NCBI GenBank assembly: GCA_963691655.1
Contig: OY829327.1
Span: forward strand, 64,368,079-64,432,078
From: Toxonevra muliebris
Lineage: Eukaryota; Arthropoda; Insecta; Diptera; Pallopteridae
Length of the DNA: 64,000 bases
Direction of reading: 5' to 3'
A program made the position numbers and the translations under genes. The stretch's first letter is position 1. The number at the start of each line of letters is the position of its first letter. Below the pieces are notes generated by a model, which had not been told where the DNA came from, did not search any database, and saw only the letters and a list, made by a program, of their open reading frames with translations. This document shows positions 47,161 to 58,461 of this stretch, piece after piece.

Positions 47161-47780
47161 GCTAAATATGTTTTCAATTCCATCCTCCACGCTTTTGTAA
47201 AAGCTTCCAGATTCTACATCCCAAGCAGCGGGCAGAAGTGGTAAGACAGCATAAATACTGTTTTAACTGCCTTGCTCGGACCCACGTCACAGGATGTTGT
47301 GACTCACCAAACGTGTGCCGAATCTGCCAGCGAGCGCACCACACAATGCTCCATAAAAGCACTGACGGAGGATGCCATAAGCATTATCATAAAAAACGAA
47401 AAAGTCTGAGAGCTACACATCACCGCAGCCGACGTGCATCTACAAACAGTAACAACAAATCTCGATCAACATCAAATAAAACGTCAAGCTGTGTAACCCC
47501 GTTGGACGGGTCCAGAACAATATATCGCGGTATCGATGGGCTAGAAACGCCGACGAACCCGACGTGCGTCTACAAACAGTAACAACAAATATCGATCAAC
47601 ATCAAATAAAACGTCAAGCTGTGTAACCCCGTTGGACGGGTCCAGAACAATATATCGCGGCATCGATGGGCTAGAAACGCCGACGAACCTACCGCGCCCG
47701 TCGTCTGCTCAACTCAGCGGTACATGCGCTCCTGCAACTTCAAGTCACCATGGACGTTGCACCTGTGCAAGGGGGCCGCC
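47161..47780 (+). pseudogene. Second gag zinc-knuckle block beside the 3' LTR
   Basis: An open frame from about 47165 reads FHPPRFCKSFQILHPKQRAE then VVRQHKYCFNCLARTHVTGC and CRICQRAHHTMLH, the zinc-knuckle end of a BEL/Pao gag, different from the one at 43470-43680. It continues into basic low-complexity sequence, includes the 130-bp duplication, and runs almost to the LTR. No env is seen. This suggests a gag-only outer element or a recombinant. Confidence 0.7.
47430..47689 (+). repeat. 130-bp tandem duplication
   Basis: 47430-47559 and 47560-47689 are head-to-tail copies with three substitutions (CATC/CGTC, CTCG/ATCG, GGTA/GGCA). Since 130 is not a multiple of three, the second copy is read in another frame. 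Confidence 0.9.
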
Positions 47781-47781
47781 A
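47768..47781 (+). promoter_or_regulatory. Probable polypurine tract
   Basis: CAAGGGGGCCGCCA lies immediately before the 3' LTR, where plus-strand DNA synthesis is primed. Only partly purine. Confidence 0.4.
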
Positions 47782-48169
47782 TGTCGGAACAATTCAATTA
47801 TATTCTCTATTGTTTTGTTTATTGTTTTGAAATTTATATTCAAATCTGTATTGATCTCTTTTAAAGTACTAGCATGAAATATTGTAATAGATTTAAGTTA
47901 TTTAGTACTTTCTATGCATCACTCGTTTATCACCTTTATGTATTTTAACGGCAGCACCGATATATAAGCCGCCTGCTCGTAACCGACGGCAGTCGCAAAA
48001 GAACTCTAGCTCACGATCTGCACTCGTACCCAATCATTAAACCTTATTCTTTTGTATAATTATATCTATATTCTTTTCAAACCAAATGAATTAATTAAAA
48101 TCATATTATAAAACAAAACGATTACGCTCTTAATAACTCAAAAAAAAGAAATTAGCAATAATTTTTACA
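47782..48169 (+). repeat. BEL 3' LTR
   Basis: Starts TGTCGGAAC and ends TTACA; pairs with 38913-39334 with scattered substitutions and a 5' indel, implying considerable age. ATAG follows. Confidence 0.9.
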
Positions 48170-48388
48170 ATAGATTTAGGGTAATTTCATTGCTTTGAGT
48201 TTTTGTCATTATAATGACAATATCAGAAAAAAAATTTATTTATTTTGTTAAAGAAGGCACTTCATAGTTACATTTAAAGGAAAATAATATAAGTTTTTAA
48301 TTACATTTTAGCACATATTTAGCCGTATGACTGAAAACCTTTTTTTATTACAATAAAATATATGTAGGTATTTTTATTGCAAGGAATG
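48170..48388. other. AT-rich flank between BEL and Ty3 units
   Basis: No coding signal. Ends in GAATG, one half of the Ty3 target duplication. Confidence 0.5.
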
Positions 48389-48581
48389 TGTGGCAATGCC
48401 AAAACACATAAAATAATATATTCATAATTACAGAGAGTCAGTCATCGTTTCATGTTCTTGAGCATTGGTCGACATTTTTATCAGCGGCATCTTCGCTGCG
48501 TATTAATATTATCATTTATCTTCTAAACATTAAGATACTGTAATTATACTCTTTTAAATTAAATGTATAATCGTTATGTCA
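48389..48581 (+). repeat. Ty3 5' LTR, deleted
   Basis: Matches the 3' LTR but lacks about 99 bp between two copies of ATTATCATTT, and about 28 bp at its start between two TGT triplets. Ends TTATGTCA. Confidence 0.8.
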
Positions 48582-48767
48582 TATAACACAAAAGCATACC
48601 AGAATTGGCGACGAGAAATAAGTTATTCACGCGAAATGGCAAAAGCGGCATTGGAAAAAGAAAAATTCGCACAAGCGCAAACACATATTGCAGTAATCGC
48701 TACACACCCTACAGTGAAAATTTCTAGTTCCGAACTACCGAATTCAATAGTTGTTAAGGGACAGTGA
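48576..48767 (+). other. Ty3 leader or gag start
   Basis: A 63-codon frame (MSYNTKAYQNWRREISYSRE, then AKAALEKEKFAQAQTH) begins at the LTR edge. Its helical, charged make-up fits a gag N-terminus but I cannot confirm it; it stops before the CR1-like LINE. Confidence 0.35.
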
Positions 48768-48779
48768 CTGGTTCCACAT

Positions 48780-49900
48780 CTATCTACTTTGCTTTGCTAC
48801 AACTGGCGAATTTAACATGGCGTTGTCATAGGACGTGTCGATTGGTTACCTTATGCATTACCTGAGGACTAGTGATTTCGCTAGTCATTCAATAACTAGT
48901 TCTTGCACTAGTTTTTTTCAATAGTTATTGAATAATAATAAATAAAATGCGAATTTATTAAATTAACAAACTCAGAAAGAGAATACAATAGATCCATTTA
49001 TAAAAAGATGAATTATTAAATTACATTATTGATACAAAATAATAATATTATTACTTGATTTTGAATAAGTTACGAATACATGTATAAAACTTAATTTTCT
49101 GCACATATTTTTTATAAACTTCCTTCAGGTTATCTTCTGACGAGTTAGTTTGGTTAACAAGACTTTTTTCTAAGCGAGTGTTTCCATTTATGTTTTGTTT
49201 TATGCAGAAGTCATTTCTGAAAAAGAATAATGAATAAATTTATAAATCTAAAAATAGTTTAATTAATAAATAAATTATTAAATAAATGACAAATAAATAC
49301 TTAAATTGAGACTCCAAATTTGCGAAATGAGATACGTTCATACACTGTACTTTACGATAGGTTGATTGTTTTCATCTACGAACTTTTTGTTCAATATTTT
49401 ATTAATAATTACACCTTCAGCAAATTACAAATCTTTTTTAATTTGTTTTATACATTAACACTTTTCCACAAATTCACTTAACCTCTTGCGTCCGACTTGC
49501 TCAAAAATTACACAAGAATTGTAAAACATCCGTTTGATATAATAGGTCGTGTTTCAATACGCTCCGTGTTTTTGAAGTAACAACAAAGTGAATAACAAAA
49601 AGTTCGCTAGCCCTTCCTGTTGGCGTGAATGAGTAAAGGTGCTACCGACATTTGCGTTTTGTATTGGTTCAGGCGGCAGTACTGCGAAAAGAATTACAAA
49701 CTTTATTTTTCAAAATAAATCAATTTCCAACTTTCACATACCGAAATTTTTTCTTTTATCCAACAACAAAAATTAATTCGCGTTATAATTTTAATAAAAC
49801 AATTGCGAATTTGGCCGACCGAAAATTATCTCAACACAATAACATCTGTCAAACTTGATTTCTACGCACAACAACAGCAGTGCCCCCTAGGAGTCACGAT
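48780..49900. other. Unassigned sequence within the Ty3 unit
   Basis: AT-rich; ACTAGT-type motifs cluster at 48868-48910. No gene recognised. Confidence 0.35.
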
Positions 49901-49984
49901 AGTGGATTGAAACTTTGATGAAAAGATCCGGAAATCAAAAACAGAGTTACCATCAGTCTTTCAAATTTATTTTATTTCTGATTT

Positions 49985-50977
49985 TTGTTTGCAAAAACTA
50001 TGAGCGCTATCAATACACGTTCAAAGAACCAAACCGGGGTTATGTCAATTGCCTCTACACCCCGATCAAATAGTACCCCAACGCTTAAGACCGCAGCAAT
50101 TGGATTATCAAAAGCTCTTACTACAGTTGAGCTCGAAGAGCATTTAAATAAGCACACTGATGCCATCATGAAAAGATTTTCTGCAGAAATGATTGAGCTA
50201 CGCAACGATGTTATGCAGCAGATAACACTGATCAATCAAAAATGGTCAAACAGCATTAATATATTCGAACAATCTCTCAAAGACCTGCAAACACGCGTGG
50301 AGAGTATCGAGACCCATACAGAGAAGCAGACTACTCAAAAAGAATTAAACGACCTCACCTATTTGACTAAAAGATTTGACGTACTGGCATGCAGCGGTCT
50401 CACAGCAAACGACATCGACCTTCTTAAAAAAAGATGCGACACTCTAAAAAAGAAAGACATCGCCTCGGACACCATTCTTTTCGGGATTCCAGAGTTACCC
50501 AATGAGAACTTGAAAACACTCTTCAATCATCTATGCCATACCATTGACTGCAAACCACCAGCCCTTAAATCAATTTTCCGCGCTCGCCGACGTAGCGAAA
50601 CAAATGATCCGCCGATAATAATCAAATTTGGATCCCCACAGGACAAGACCGCGATACTCAACTCTCTAGCTGTCCATCGTAGAAAAGTAAAGAAGCTGCT
50701 CTCTCTTCACGACGTCGGGTTGGACTCAAACAAACTAATATTCTTGAACGAATGTCTAACCAGCAGGAACCGCTCACTTCTTCAACAGGCGTCCAGAATG
50801 AAACGTAACAAGCAACTCTTCTCGGTCTTTACTAGAAATGGTACCGTCATGGTCAAAGAATGTATCAACGGGAAAAACATCAGAGTAGCAGATGAAAAGA
50901 CCTTGTTTGATATCGCCGCCAGTTTTCAAACTCATGCTGAGAAGTGCTTTGAGGATTCCTTTCGAGCCTACACGTAA
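49985..50977 (+). CDS. LINE ORF1 protein, coiled coil plus RRM-like domain
   Basis: 330 residues, uninterrupted from ATG (49999 region; the frame opens at 49985) to TAA at 50975. Residues about 40-130 form a long coiled coil (VELEEHLNKHTDAIMKRFSA, then SLKDLQTRVESIETHTEKQ). Residues about 155-300 (SDTILFGIPELPNENLKTLF, IFRARRRSETNDPPIIIKF, FLNECLTSRNRSLLQQASRM) resemble the nucleic-acid-binding domain of CR1/L1-like ORF1 proteins. Likely RNA-binding chaperone. Followed by the spacer before ORF2. Confidence 0.75.
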   Translation: MFAKTMSAINTRSKNQTGVMSIASTPRSNSTPTLKTAAIGLSKALTTVELEEHLNKHTDAIMKRFSAEMIELRNDVMQQITLINQKWSNSINIFEQSLKDLQTRVESIETHTEKQTTQKELNDLTYLTKRFDVLACSGLTANDIDLLKKRCDTLKKKDIASDTILFGIPELPNENLKTLFNHLCHTIDCKPPALKSIFRARRRSETNDPPIIIKFGSPQDKTAILNSLAVHRRKVKKLLSLHDVGLDSNKLIFLNECLTSRNRSLLQQASRMKRNKQLFSVFTRNGTVMVKECINGKNIRVADEKTLFDIAASFQTHAEKCFEDSFRAYT

Positions 50978-51240
50978 ATTTATGCAAACAGTTATTAGTT
51001 TCACTATATTTAATTTTATAATTTATTATTTAGTTTTACCCTTTTTTATATTTTTCCTTATGTCGCTCTCCGACTTTTTGTTTTTCATTTTCTGTCTTTC
51101 TTATATCTTAATTACCTTTAACTTGCTCAGCATTATCTTAATTAAGTGGAATCCATTAATTCTGACACAGTTGATAGTATTGTTTTTGTTTAGATTGAAG
51201 TTTCTGGTCTTGATCGTCACCTTTACCTTTAATTGCTGTA

Positions 51241-52121
51241 ATGTTGAATAGCACCACACCCCGGGGTAGTCCCTTTGATGGAACCAAAGCATTACTTAAT
51301 GTTCTTTGTAAACAACAAAAAGGTTTTAACATTTAAATGCACAAAGCCTTAAATATAAAATTGATGACCTGCGCCTTCTCTTTGGTGATAGCGTGATCGA
51401 TGTGATATGCCTTTCCGAAACTTGGCTGAAGCCTGAGATGTGTGATAGTATTTTCATGTTAAATAGCTACAAACTGATGCGCGCAGACAGACACTTTAAA
51501 ATGGGAGGAGGGGTCAGTATTTTCATTAAGAACTCATATCAATTTCATGTTGTAAAAAAATCTAGACCAAACGACCTCCTAGAATTTATATTTATTGAAG
51601 TAGCATTTCCCCATGGCAAAATCCTAATTGGCTGTGTGTATATGGCCCCAAACATATCAAACCTGACTTTAATTAGAGACTTACTAGAGGACTTAACACC
51701 ATTGTATACAGAACTTGTTATTTGTGGTGACTTTAATATTAACATTCTTGACAGTAAAAACAAAAATTTCTTAGAAATGGTTGAATCATTTAGCTTGAAG
51801 TCTGCGAATTGCCTTCAACCCACACATTTCTTAAACAACAAAATACCCACTCTTCTTGATATGTTTCTGGTTTCGGACCCACAGCTCATAATGCGCTATG
51901 ACCAACTCGAGGCGCCAGTCTTTTCTCACCACGACCTGATCTTTCTAGCCTTAAATATTTTGCCATCACGTACAGAAGATAGTCCTCAGAATTACTACAT
52001 GTATTCTACTGTTAATGTAGAGTATTTATTTTATGACTGCTATAATTTGAACTGGGCTCCCATTTACATAACTAGCGATGTCAACAGCCAAATCGACTTC
52101 TTTAACAATAATATTAATTAA
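51241..52121 (+). pseudogene. LINE ORF2, endonuclease part
   Basis: Probable start at ATG 51241 (MLNSTTPRGSPFDG). A small deletion near 51330 changes frame into HLNAQSLKYKIDDLRLLFG (catalytic N), IDVICLSETWL (E), GGGVSIFIKN, VICGDFNINILD (D/N), and VFSHHDLIFLAL (catalytic histidine; SHHD in place of SDH). All catalytic positions look present. The frame ends at 52119 before the RT. Confidence 0.8.
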
Positions 52122-52129
52122 TTTTTGAA

Positions 52130-54017
52130 AAGCATGTACCCGGAAAAATTAGCTTTCCGTGGTTCAACAATAAAGTAAGTAAACTTATCAAGAGACGTAA
52201 CACATTATACTCTAGATGGAAAAAGTGCAAATGCTCGTTCATTCACAACGAATACAAAGAAGCCCGGAACGCCGTAACCACCCTAATCCGCAAAAACAAA
52301 AAAATATTTTACGAAACCAACCAATAAACAATCTAGCTCCGCGTTTTGGAAGAACATCCGCCAAATCGGACTTAAGTCAGATAAGAATTCTCTTCCGGTT
52401 AATGTAAATCTCGACGACCTTAACAATAAATTTATTCAACCATCCACTAATGTCCCACTGCAGACTGTTGTATTCGGGAACTTTGGGGAAGGCAACTTTT
52501 CGCTATCTGGTGTTGACTCAAAATCAGTTGGTGAAGCAATTTTGAACATAAAATCGAAATCAGTGGGTCATGGCAATATTCAACCAGATTTCATTAAAAT
52601 ACTTCTTCCAGCCTTACTGCCACATATTACCCACATATTTAACAGCATTATAACTACATCCACTTTTCCGTATCGTTGGAAAACAGCAAAAGTATTGCCA
52701 CTCCCAAAATCGTCTTCTACCAGTAAAGTTGAATACCGCCCTATTGCGATTCTTCCATTCCTCAGCAAAGCATTCGAGACGATAATTTGTGATCAAATTA
52801 AAGAATTTTTTAATAAAAAAAACCTAGTTAACAAGCATCAATCTGGCTTTCGCGCCAAGCATAATTGCACAACGGCTCTTCTAAAGGTATGCGAAGACAT
52901 CCGCGATGGTCTAGATCACGATATGATGGGCTTAATTGTCTTTTTGGACTTCTCAAAGGCCTTCGATTCAGTAAATCATAGCGTATTATTAAATAAATTA
53001 AAATCAAACTTTTATTTTGATGGTTCTCTGTGTAACCTCATGTCATCGTATTTGTCCAATCGATCGCAATATGTTCTTTTCGATAACAAACGCTCATCAT
53101 CGCAACTCGTACCTTGTGGTGTTCCTCAGGGTTCAGTGTTAGGCCCACTTCTCTTTACATCACTTATAAATGATATTTCCGAATGTTTCAGAACCAGTGA
53201 ACATCATATTTACGCTGACGATGTTCAGATAAATAATCTGTTTCCGAAGTCGCATAAACACATAGCTGTCGAAATGATAAATCAGGAATTGAATAGAGTT
53301 CACATTTGGTCTATAGAAAATAAGCTTAATCTTAATCCGGAAAAAACGAAAGCGCTGATCATCAACAGGGATAGATATAAACAAGATTTTCCTTCGCTAC
53401 ACCTTAATAACTCTACAATTGAATATGTTGATAAAATAAAAAACCTTGGAATATTTTTTAGCGGAAGCCTAAATTGGGATGTACATATCAACTGGACAGT
53501 TTCCAAAATTTATGGTGCATTACGCGGTCTAAGCCCAACCACTAAATATCTACCGTCCAGTGTCAAGCTAAAACTAGTAAAATCCTCTATTCTGCCAATC
53601 ATCCTTTATGGATGCGAAATTTTTTCACACATGGACCAAGAGTCCACAAGAAAACTCAATGTTGCATATAACAACTGTGCAAGATACATCTTCGGTATTA
53701 AAAAACATGAACACATCTCTGACTATTCAAAACAAATAGCAGGCTGTTCTTTAAATAGCCTATTGAATTACCGAGCTTTAATATTTAAATTAATTACCAC
53801 CAAGGAACCAAAATATCTGTTTGACAAGTTAAACTTTACTAGAAATCAAAGGACCTTTCAACTGATCATACCTAGGCATAAGTACCTGGTCACATCTCGA
53901 CAATTTTTTGTGCATGCGGTCCATCTTTGGAACTCACTACCCCTACAAATAAAGCGGACGGTTAACACCAACAACTTCAAGAATAAAGCTTTTCAATATC
54001 TCGCTGCTCTTTATTAA
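52130..54017 (+). pseudogene. LINE ORF2, reverse transcriptase part
   Basis: A linker with stops (52130-52400) enters the RT frame at about 52340. The 491-residue stretch 52542-54017 carries fingers (GHGNIQPDFIKILLP, YRPIAILPFLSKAFE), GFRAKHNCTTALLKV, palm A LDFSKAFDSVNH, GVPQGSVLGPLLF, palm C HIYADDVQI and the thumb (ILPIILYGCEIFSH). The catalytic core is intact. Stop at 54015 is followed by a T/C-rich 3' region and A-rich tail. Confidence 0.85.
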
Positions 54018-54353
54018 TGGAATATCCCCACTCTTCTTATTACTTCACCTCTCTCTCTTTCTCTCTTCTGCTATGCTTTTTTCTCTTTCTTGTTTATCTC
54101 AGCCGTCTATACTTAGTCCTAAGTTATGAATTGTTAAGTACTTAAATATTGTTTTGTTTCAATTTTGGTTTTCTTAATTTTAATTTAATTTTATTGTTTC
54201 TCATGAAAATTTAATATAAAATTATTGTCCAATTTTTTTTATCCATTTTCTAATTAATGTTACAATGATAGGCTGTGCATTCTAATAAGATTAATCTTAC
54301 ATGCACAAGCAATGCAAATAAATATATAAATAAATAAGAACAAGCAAAATTAG

Positions 54354-54950
54354 TTGAAGTCAAATTCAATACTAATTGGCACTAATATGGTCTTGCGTGG
54401 GAAAAAGGGGTTATTGGAGTCGCTCGGGCCTCCATCTGGAAATGCTGCTTCTCCCATCTCCTGGGTCAGACCTGAAACTATGGTGGTTGATTCAGTGCCT
54501 AAGGTGGCAAATACCGAACCTGCTCCTAAAACTCCAGTACGCAGAATAATCTCACAGCAACCTTCAGACAGGGCAACTGATACACCTGTTACATCAGGTA
54601 CTTCTAATCTTTCTGCTCCTAGAAAATTAACTGTTGTACTGCTTAAAAGATCTGTGTTTGTCTCTAGATTCTCTAGTGACACTACTGTAGATGATATTCG
54701 GTACCATATTACCTCAATGATCGACACGGATGATTTTGAAATAAGTAAATTTAACTTTTCTTATCAGCGAAACATATAGTCTTTTAAAATCAATATTAGT
54801 TCCACATTTTTTGATAAAATAATTGAAAAAAAAATTTTGGCCGGATGGAGCTATTGTCCGCGAATTTGTTTATAAACCGAAACCGAACGGAGTACCAGTT
54901 GCCAGAATATCTCGTACAACTGTTGTGCCAAAAAACTGGTTAATGAATAA
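54354..54950 (+). pseudogene. Second LINE, ORF1 C-terminal part
   Basis: KKGLLESLGPPSGNAASPIS and a Pro/Ser/Thr-rich linker, then KRSVFVSRFSSDTTVDDIRY and DDFEISKFNFSYQRNI. After a stop the frame continues with SFKINIS and, after a shift, GAIVREFVYKPKPNG. Resembles the terminal nucleic-acid-binding domain of CR1-type ORF1. No zinc fingers here. Confidence 0.6.
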
Positions 54951-54959
54951 CACTGTAGA

Positions 54960-55400
54960 TTTCTGTACCAAAATGTTAGAGGGTTGAACTCAAAGCTTAA
55001 AGATATTTATTTGAAAAGTTTTGATTGCAATTATCATATTCTAGTGTTCACTGAATCCTGGTTGAAACCTAGTACCTACAGTGCAGAAATCCTCTGTAAT
55101 TCTTATCAAATTTATTGAAAAGATAGAGAAATTGGGCGGAGGTGTCTTAATTGCTGTAAAATCACTATTTGTACTTGATGAAATTTTTGTAACTAATAAA
55201 GATGATTTCGAATACATTTGTGTTCGCATTCGTTTCGGTAGTAAAAACATCTACATCACTTGTTCCTATATCCCACCTAACTCGGATTTAAGCGTTTACT
55301 TAAATTATGCTGCCTTGATAAAATCTGTTGCATCTGAAATGCGGGATAATGACTCTTTTATTGCCTTTGGTGATTTTAACTTACCACAGGTTTCATAGAA
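54960..55400 (+). pseudogene. Second LINE, endonuclease fragment
   Basis: NVRGLNSKLKDIYLKSF-like start (catalytic N), HILVFTESWLKPSTYSAEIL (E), GGGVLIAVKS, then IYITCSYIPPNSDLSVYLNY and FIAFGDFNLPQ (D/N). It ends at a TAG at 55396; the histidine end and the linker to RT are deleted. Confidence 0.75.
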
Positions 55401-55439
55401 CCTATGTAGTCTTTAATTATCTTAATTCACTGAAGTTGA

Positions 55440-56845
55440 CATATACCGGGGAGCCAGATGAACTTCCAAGTTGCATTTTAAAAATTTGTGCTGAGTATTT
55501 TTCCCAGTGTTTGGAAAGAATCATTTATTATTTCTGATGTTGCAAACTACCGCGGTATAGCTAAGCTTAATTGATACCAAAATTATTTGAATCGATCGTT
55601 ACAGATCAATTGAAACATTCAATAGGATCGTTGATATCACCTTTTCAACATGGCTTTCTTAAAGGCAGGTCCACAGTAACTAATATTTTGGAATTCTCAA
55701 CTAATATAATTAAAGAATTTTCCAACCACTTTCAGACCGATGCCATCTATACCGATTTTAGTAAAGCTTTCGACGTAGTGAATCATGATTTGCTGATCGA
55801 TAAACTTGATTTGTTTAGTTTTCCACCACTGTTTGTTAAATGGATTCGTTTATATCTGTGTAACAGAAATCAGAGGGTGTTTTTCAAGAGCTCTATCTCA
55901 TCTTGTATTGAAGTTCCATCTTGAGTTCCTCAGGGTAGTCATCTTGGTCCGATTTTATTCCTTATATATATTAATGATCTCCCATCTGTTATTCGTCACT
56001 CAAAAATTTTATTATATTCTTTTTTTTTACTTCACATTATTCTGAAGAGGCACAAATCTTGCTTCAATCAGATCTTGATGTGATAACAAATTGGTGTCAG
56101 ATTAATTTAATGTCTTTAAATTTAAAGAAATGTGAATCAATGGTCTATTCGAGAAGACAACCAATCCCATCAGAATACTGTATAAATGATTACACCTTGG
56201 AAACTGTGCTTAATTTCACTGACTTGGGCATTGTGATGGACCCTAAATTACGTTTTAATTTACATATTAACATGTGTATAAATAAAGCTAAGGGAATATT
56301 TGCATTCATTAAAAAATGGTCATAAGAATTTAATGATCTGCATGTAACGAAAACACTTTTTAAGTCTCTGGTAAGACCAATCTTGGAATACGGTTCTCCA
56401 GTTTGGAGTGGATAACTGTTACAGGGATAGATTGGAATCTGTTCAGAAACAGTTTCATTTGTTTGCTTTAAAAAGTTTTCGATGGGATCCATCCCAAAAC
56501 CTTCCACCTTACACACATCGTCTTAAACTTTTAGATTTACCAACTCTAGAGAGCAGAAGAGTAATGCTGAATGTCATGTTTTTGGCCAAACTACTAAATG
56601 GTGATATAAATTCCCAATTTTTATTAAATGAAGTTAACTTGAGCATACCAAACCGTTGTACAAGGTATCCAGTTACGATTAAACTAAGTACCTGCCGAAC
56701 TAATTATGCCCAAAATGACCCTTTTCGTTGTTTGTGCAATGACTTCAACAACCTTCATGGTTTATTTGATTTATCTGATTCTCAATTTAACAAAAAAAAA
56801 AATAAAAATACTGTTTTAAAATTTTTAAATGAATTAACCAGCTGA
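55440..56845 (+). pseudogene. Second LINE, reverse transcriptase
   Basis: PDELPSCILKICAEYF, then PKLFESIVTDQLKHSIG, SPFQHGFLKGRSTVTNIL, palm A YTDFSKAFDVVNHDLL, a stop, VPQGSHLGPILFLIYINDLP, and then a region near 56020 where the YADD motif should be but a T-rich stretch replaces it. Thumb and tail follow (WCQINLMSLNLKKCESMVY, LESVQKQFHLFALKSF) to TGA at 56843. The lost motif C means no activity. Confidence 0.75.
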
Positions 56846-56879
56846 TGATTATAAAATCTGTAGCTGTTGTTTGAAAACC

Positions 56880-57042
56880 ACTTGGAAAGTTCACTTCACC
56901 CTTCCACGTGTCGCGTCATACAGAGCAGTCCGGACTGTGTCTGTTTCGGGCACCGATCCGTTCGTTATGCGGATACGCCCCACGTTCGGCTGGGCGGGTA
57001 AGTGGGTCCGTTGGGATTCGTCGAAAAAAAAAAAAAAAAAAA
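56880..57042 (+). mobile_element. LINE 3' end with poly(A) tail
   Basis: A GC-rich 145-bp piece (CAGTCCGGACTGTGTCTGTT, then TGGGTCCGTTGGGATTCGTC) ends in about 19 A residues. Composition differs sharply from both sides. Looks like a 5'-truncated LINE or SINE of unknown family. Confidence 0.55.
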
Positions 57043-57439
57043 TAGCTGCGTAAAATAGCAGTAAATGACGAAGAACAATTACGAAGCAAAGTTTTTTTGT
57101 TTTTGTAAAACGACACAACATACCGATCATTTAAGACTTCGAACTCGCGAATCTATAGATGTACTTGTCACCATAATATGCACTAGTTCAAGAAAAAAAG
57201 AAAATCGTTTGGTTTCAGTTGGTGAATGTTTGTATTTAATTCACCGAACTAGTGAATTTATTCCAACCACAGAACTAGATTTTTTTGTATCTTGTTCGCT
57301 GTTTCACTGCAGGGCACACATCGTTCACAAGCGCAAACATATACAGCACATATACAAATAACAAAAAAAAAAGTCTGCGTAAGAACATGCAGCACACACT
57401 AAAGTCTGCTCAAACATAAGTATTCAGCGTATACATATA
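57043..57439. other. Unassigned AT-rich sequence
   Basis: No coding match. May be Ty3 leader or flank of the LINE tail. Confidence 0.35.
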
Positions 57440-58461
57440 TCTGTCCAAACATATATAACATCCTAAAAAAAGTTTTCACAATTTCGACATTAGAAGGTGT
57501 AATTAAAAAACTGAAAATACAACAGCAAGAAGCAACCGTTAGACAGCAAGAACTTATGAAAAAATTTGCACAAATTATGGAAAAATCTGCAACGGGCACG
57601 CATAACGGAGGTCAAATCGGATCACAACAACACAACCATAACGGACATAAGCAACACACTCAAGCAGTACCGCAAGAAAAACTCATGCATGGATGTTATT
57701 GCAAATAATATTCACGAATTTCGCTACGATCAAGAAGACAGTCAAATTTTTTCAAGCTACCAGCTACCAACCGTTATTAAGACTATTTCACAGAAGATTC
57801 CAAAATTCTAGACGATTCTGCCAAAGTACATTTACTTCTTCGGAAACTAAGTCCACAGGTTTATCAACGTTATGCAGATTGCATTCTACCGAAAAAACAA
57901 AAAGATTTTGATTTTGATAAAACAGTCCAGCAGCTTAAGTAATTTTTCGACCATCATGAATCCATTTTTAGCATTCGTTACAAATGTTTGCAAATCACAA
58001 AAGGCGATGCTGAGGATTTCATTGCGTATTCTGGTAGAGTTGACCGCTGATCAATTTAAGTGTCTCATTTATATTATTGGATTACGTTCTCCTTTACACA
58101 GTGAAATTCGTAATAAGTTACTTTCAAAGTTTGATGGTATTCTCAGTTTGACGTTGGAACAACTTGTAATTGAAACACAACGAATCATAATGTTGAAAAG
58201 CGACGCACAGCTGGTAGAATCAAAAGCCACCACAATTAATGCGGTTTCTTTAGATTACAAACGTAAATTTGGAAAAGAAACTAATCGACAACAATAAACA
58301 TCTCAGCAGCATGACTTTCCCAAAAGACCTTGCTGGCAATGCAAATTGCAACTTCTCACAACACAAGAATTGTGGGAAAACAGGTCACAAGGAAGGTTGC
58401 TGCGCTTGTTTTCATAACCGTTCACAAAACAAGGAGGAACACATCTCGCAGCAGAAATTCT
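57440..58461 (+). pseudogene. Ty3 gag, decayed
   Basis: Frames overlap: IKKLKIQQQEATVRQQELMK (coiled start), then DDSAKVHLLLRKLSPQVYQR and LPKKQKDFDFDKTVQQLK, then YKCLQITKGDAEDFIAY-like sequence, ADQFKCLIYIIGLRSPLHS and LSLTLEQLVIETQRIIML, the Ty3-type capsid (retrotransposon gag) region. Near 58340-58420 are decayed Cys/His knuckles (CGKTGHKEGCCACFHN). At least four frame changes. Cut at 58462 by the piggyBac-like element. Confidence 0.7.

Larger units (their letters stand above)
38913..48169 (+). mobile_element. BEL/Pao LTR retrotransposon unit, nested and possibly composite
   Basis: Two LTRs (38913-39334 and 47782-48169) in the same orientation enclose a primer site, leader, gag, aspartic protease, RT, RNase H and integrase remnants. 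ATAG borders both outer ends, fitting a 4-5 bp duplication. Pol order PR-RT-RH-INT with a DQG protease is BEL/Pao. A maT element (40771-41801) interrupts the leader. A second gag zinc-knuckle block sits by the 3' LTR, so the pol part may be a nested element or the unit a recombinant. Multiple stops make it inactive. Confidence 0.8.
49900..54343 (+). mobile_element. CR1/jockey-group LINE, nearly full length
   Basis: Plus-strand LINE with 5' leader, intact ORF1 (49985-50977), a T-rich spacer and ORF2 (from 51241) with endonuclease and RT, ending in an AATAAATATATAAATAAATA tail at about 54316-54341. ORF2 has a frameshift near 51325 and damage at about 52120-52400; otherwise this is the best preserved element of the window. 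Confidence 0.85.
54350..56870 (+). mobile_element. Second LINE (CR1/jockey group), decayed
   Basis: Abuts the tail of the previous LINE. Order: ORF1 C-terminal part, endonuclease, RT with a deletion, thumb. Several stops and frameshifts; the 5' end and parts of endonuclease and RT are missing. Confidence 0.75.

Noticed and set aside
46927..47780. Possible env gene of the BEL unit
   Set aside because: No signal peptide or membrane span; the readable part is a gag zinc-knuckle block.
50892..51251. 119-residue hydrophobic ORF between LINE ORF1 and ORF2
   Set aside because: T-rich spacer read in a frame overlapping ORF1; T-rich DNA gives Phe/Leu/Ile runs by composition.
57399..57599. Minus-strand Cys/Ser-rich ORF
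   Set aside because: Antisense of the gag coiled-coil start (Gln/Lys codons read backwards).
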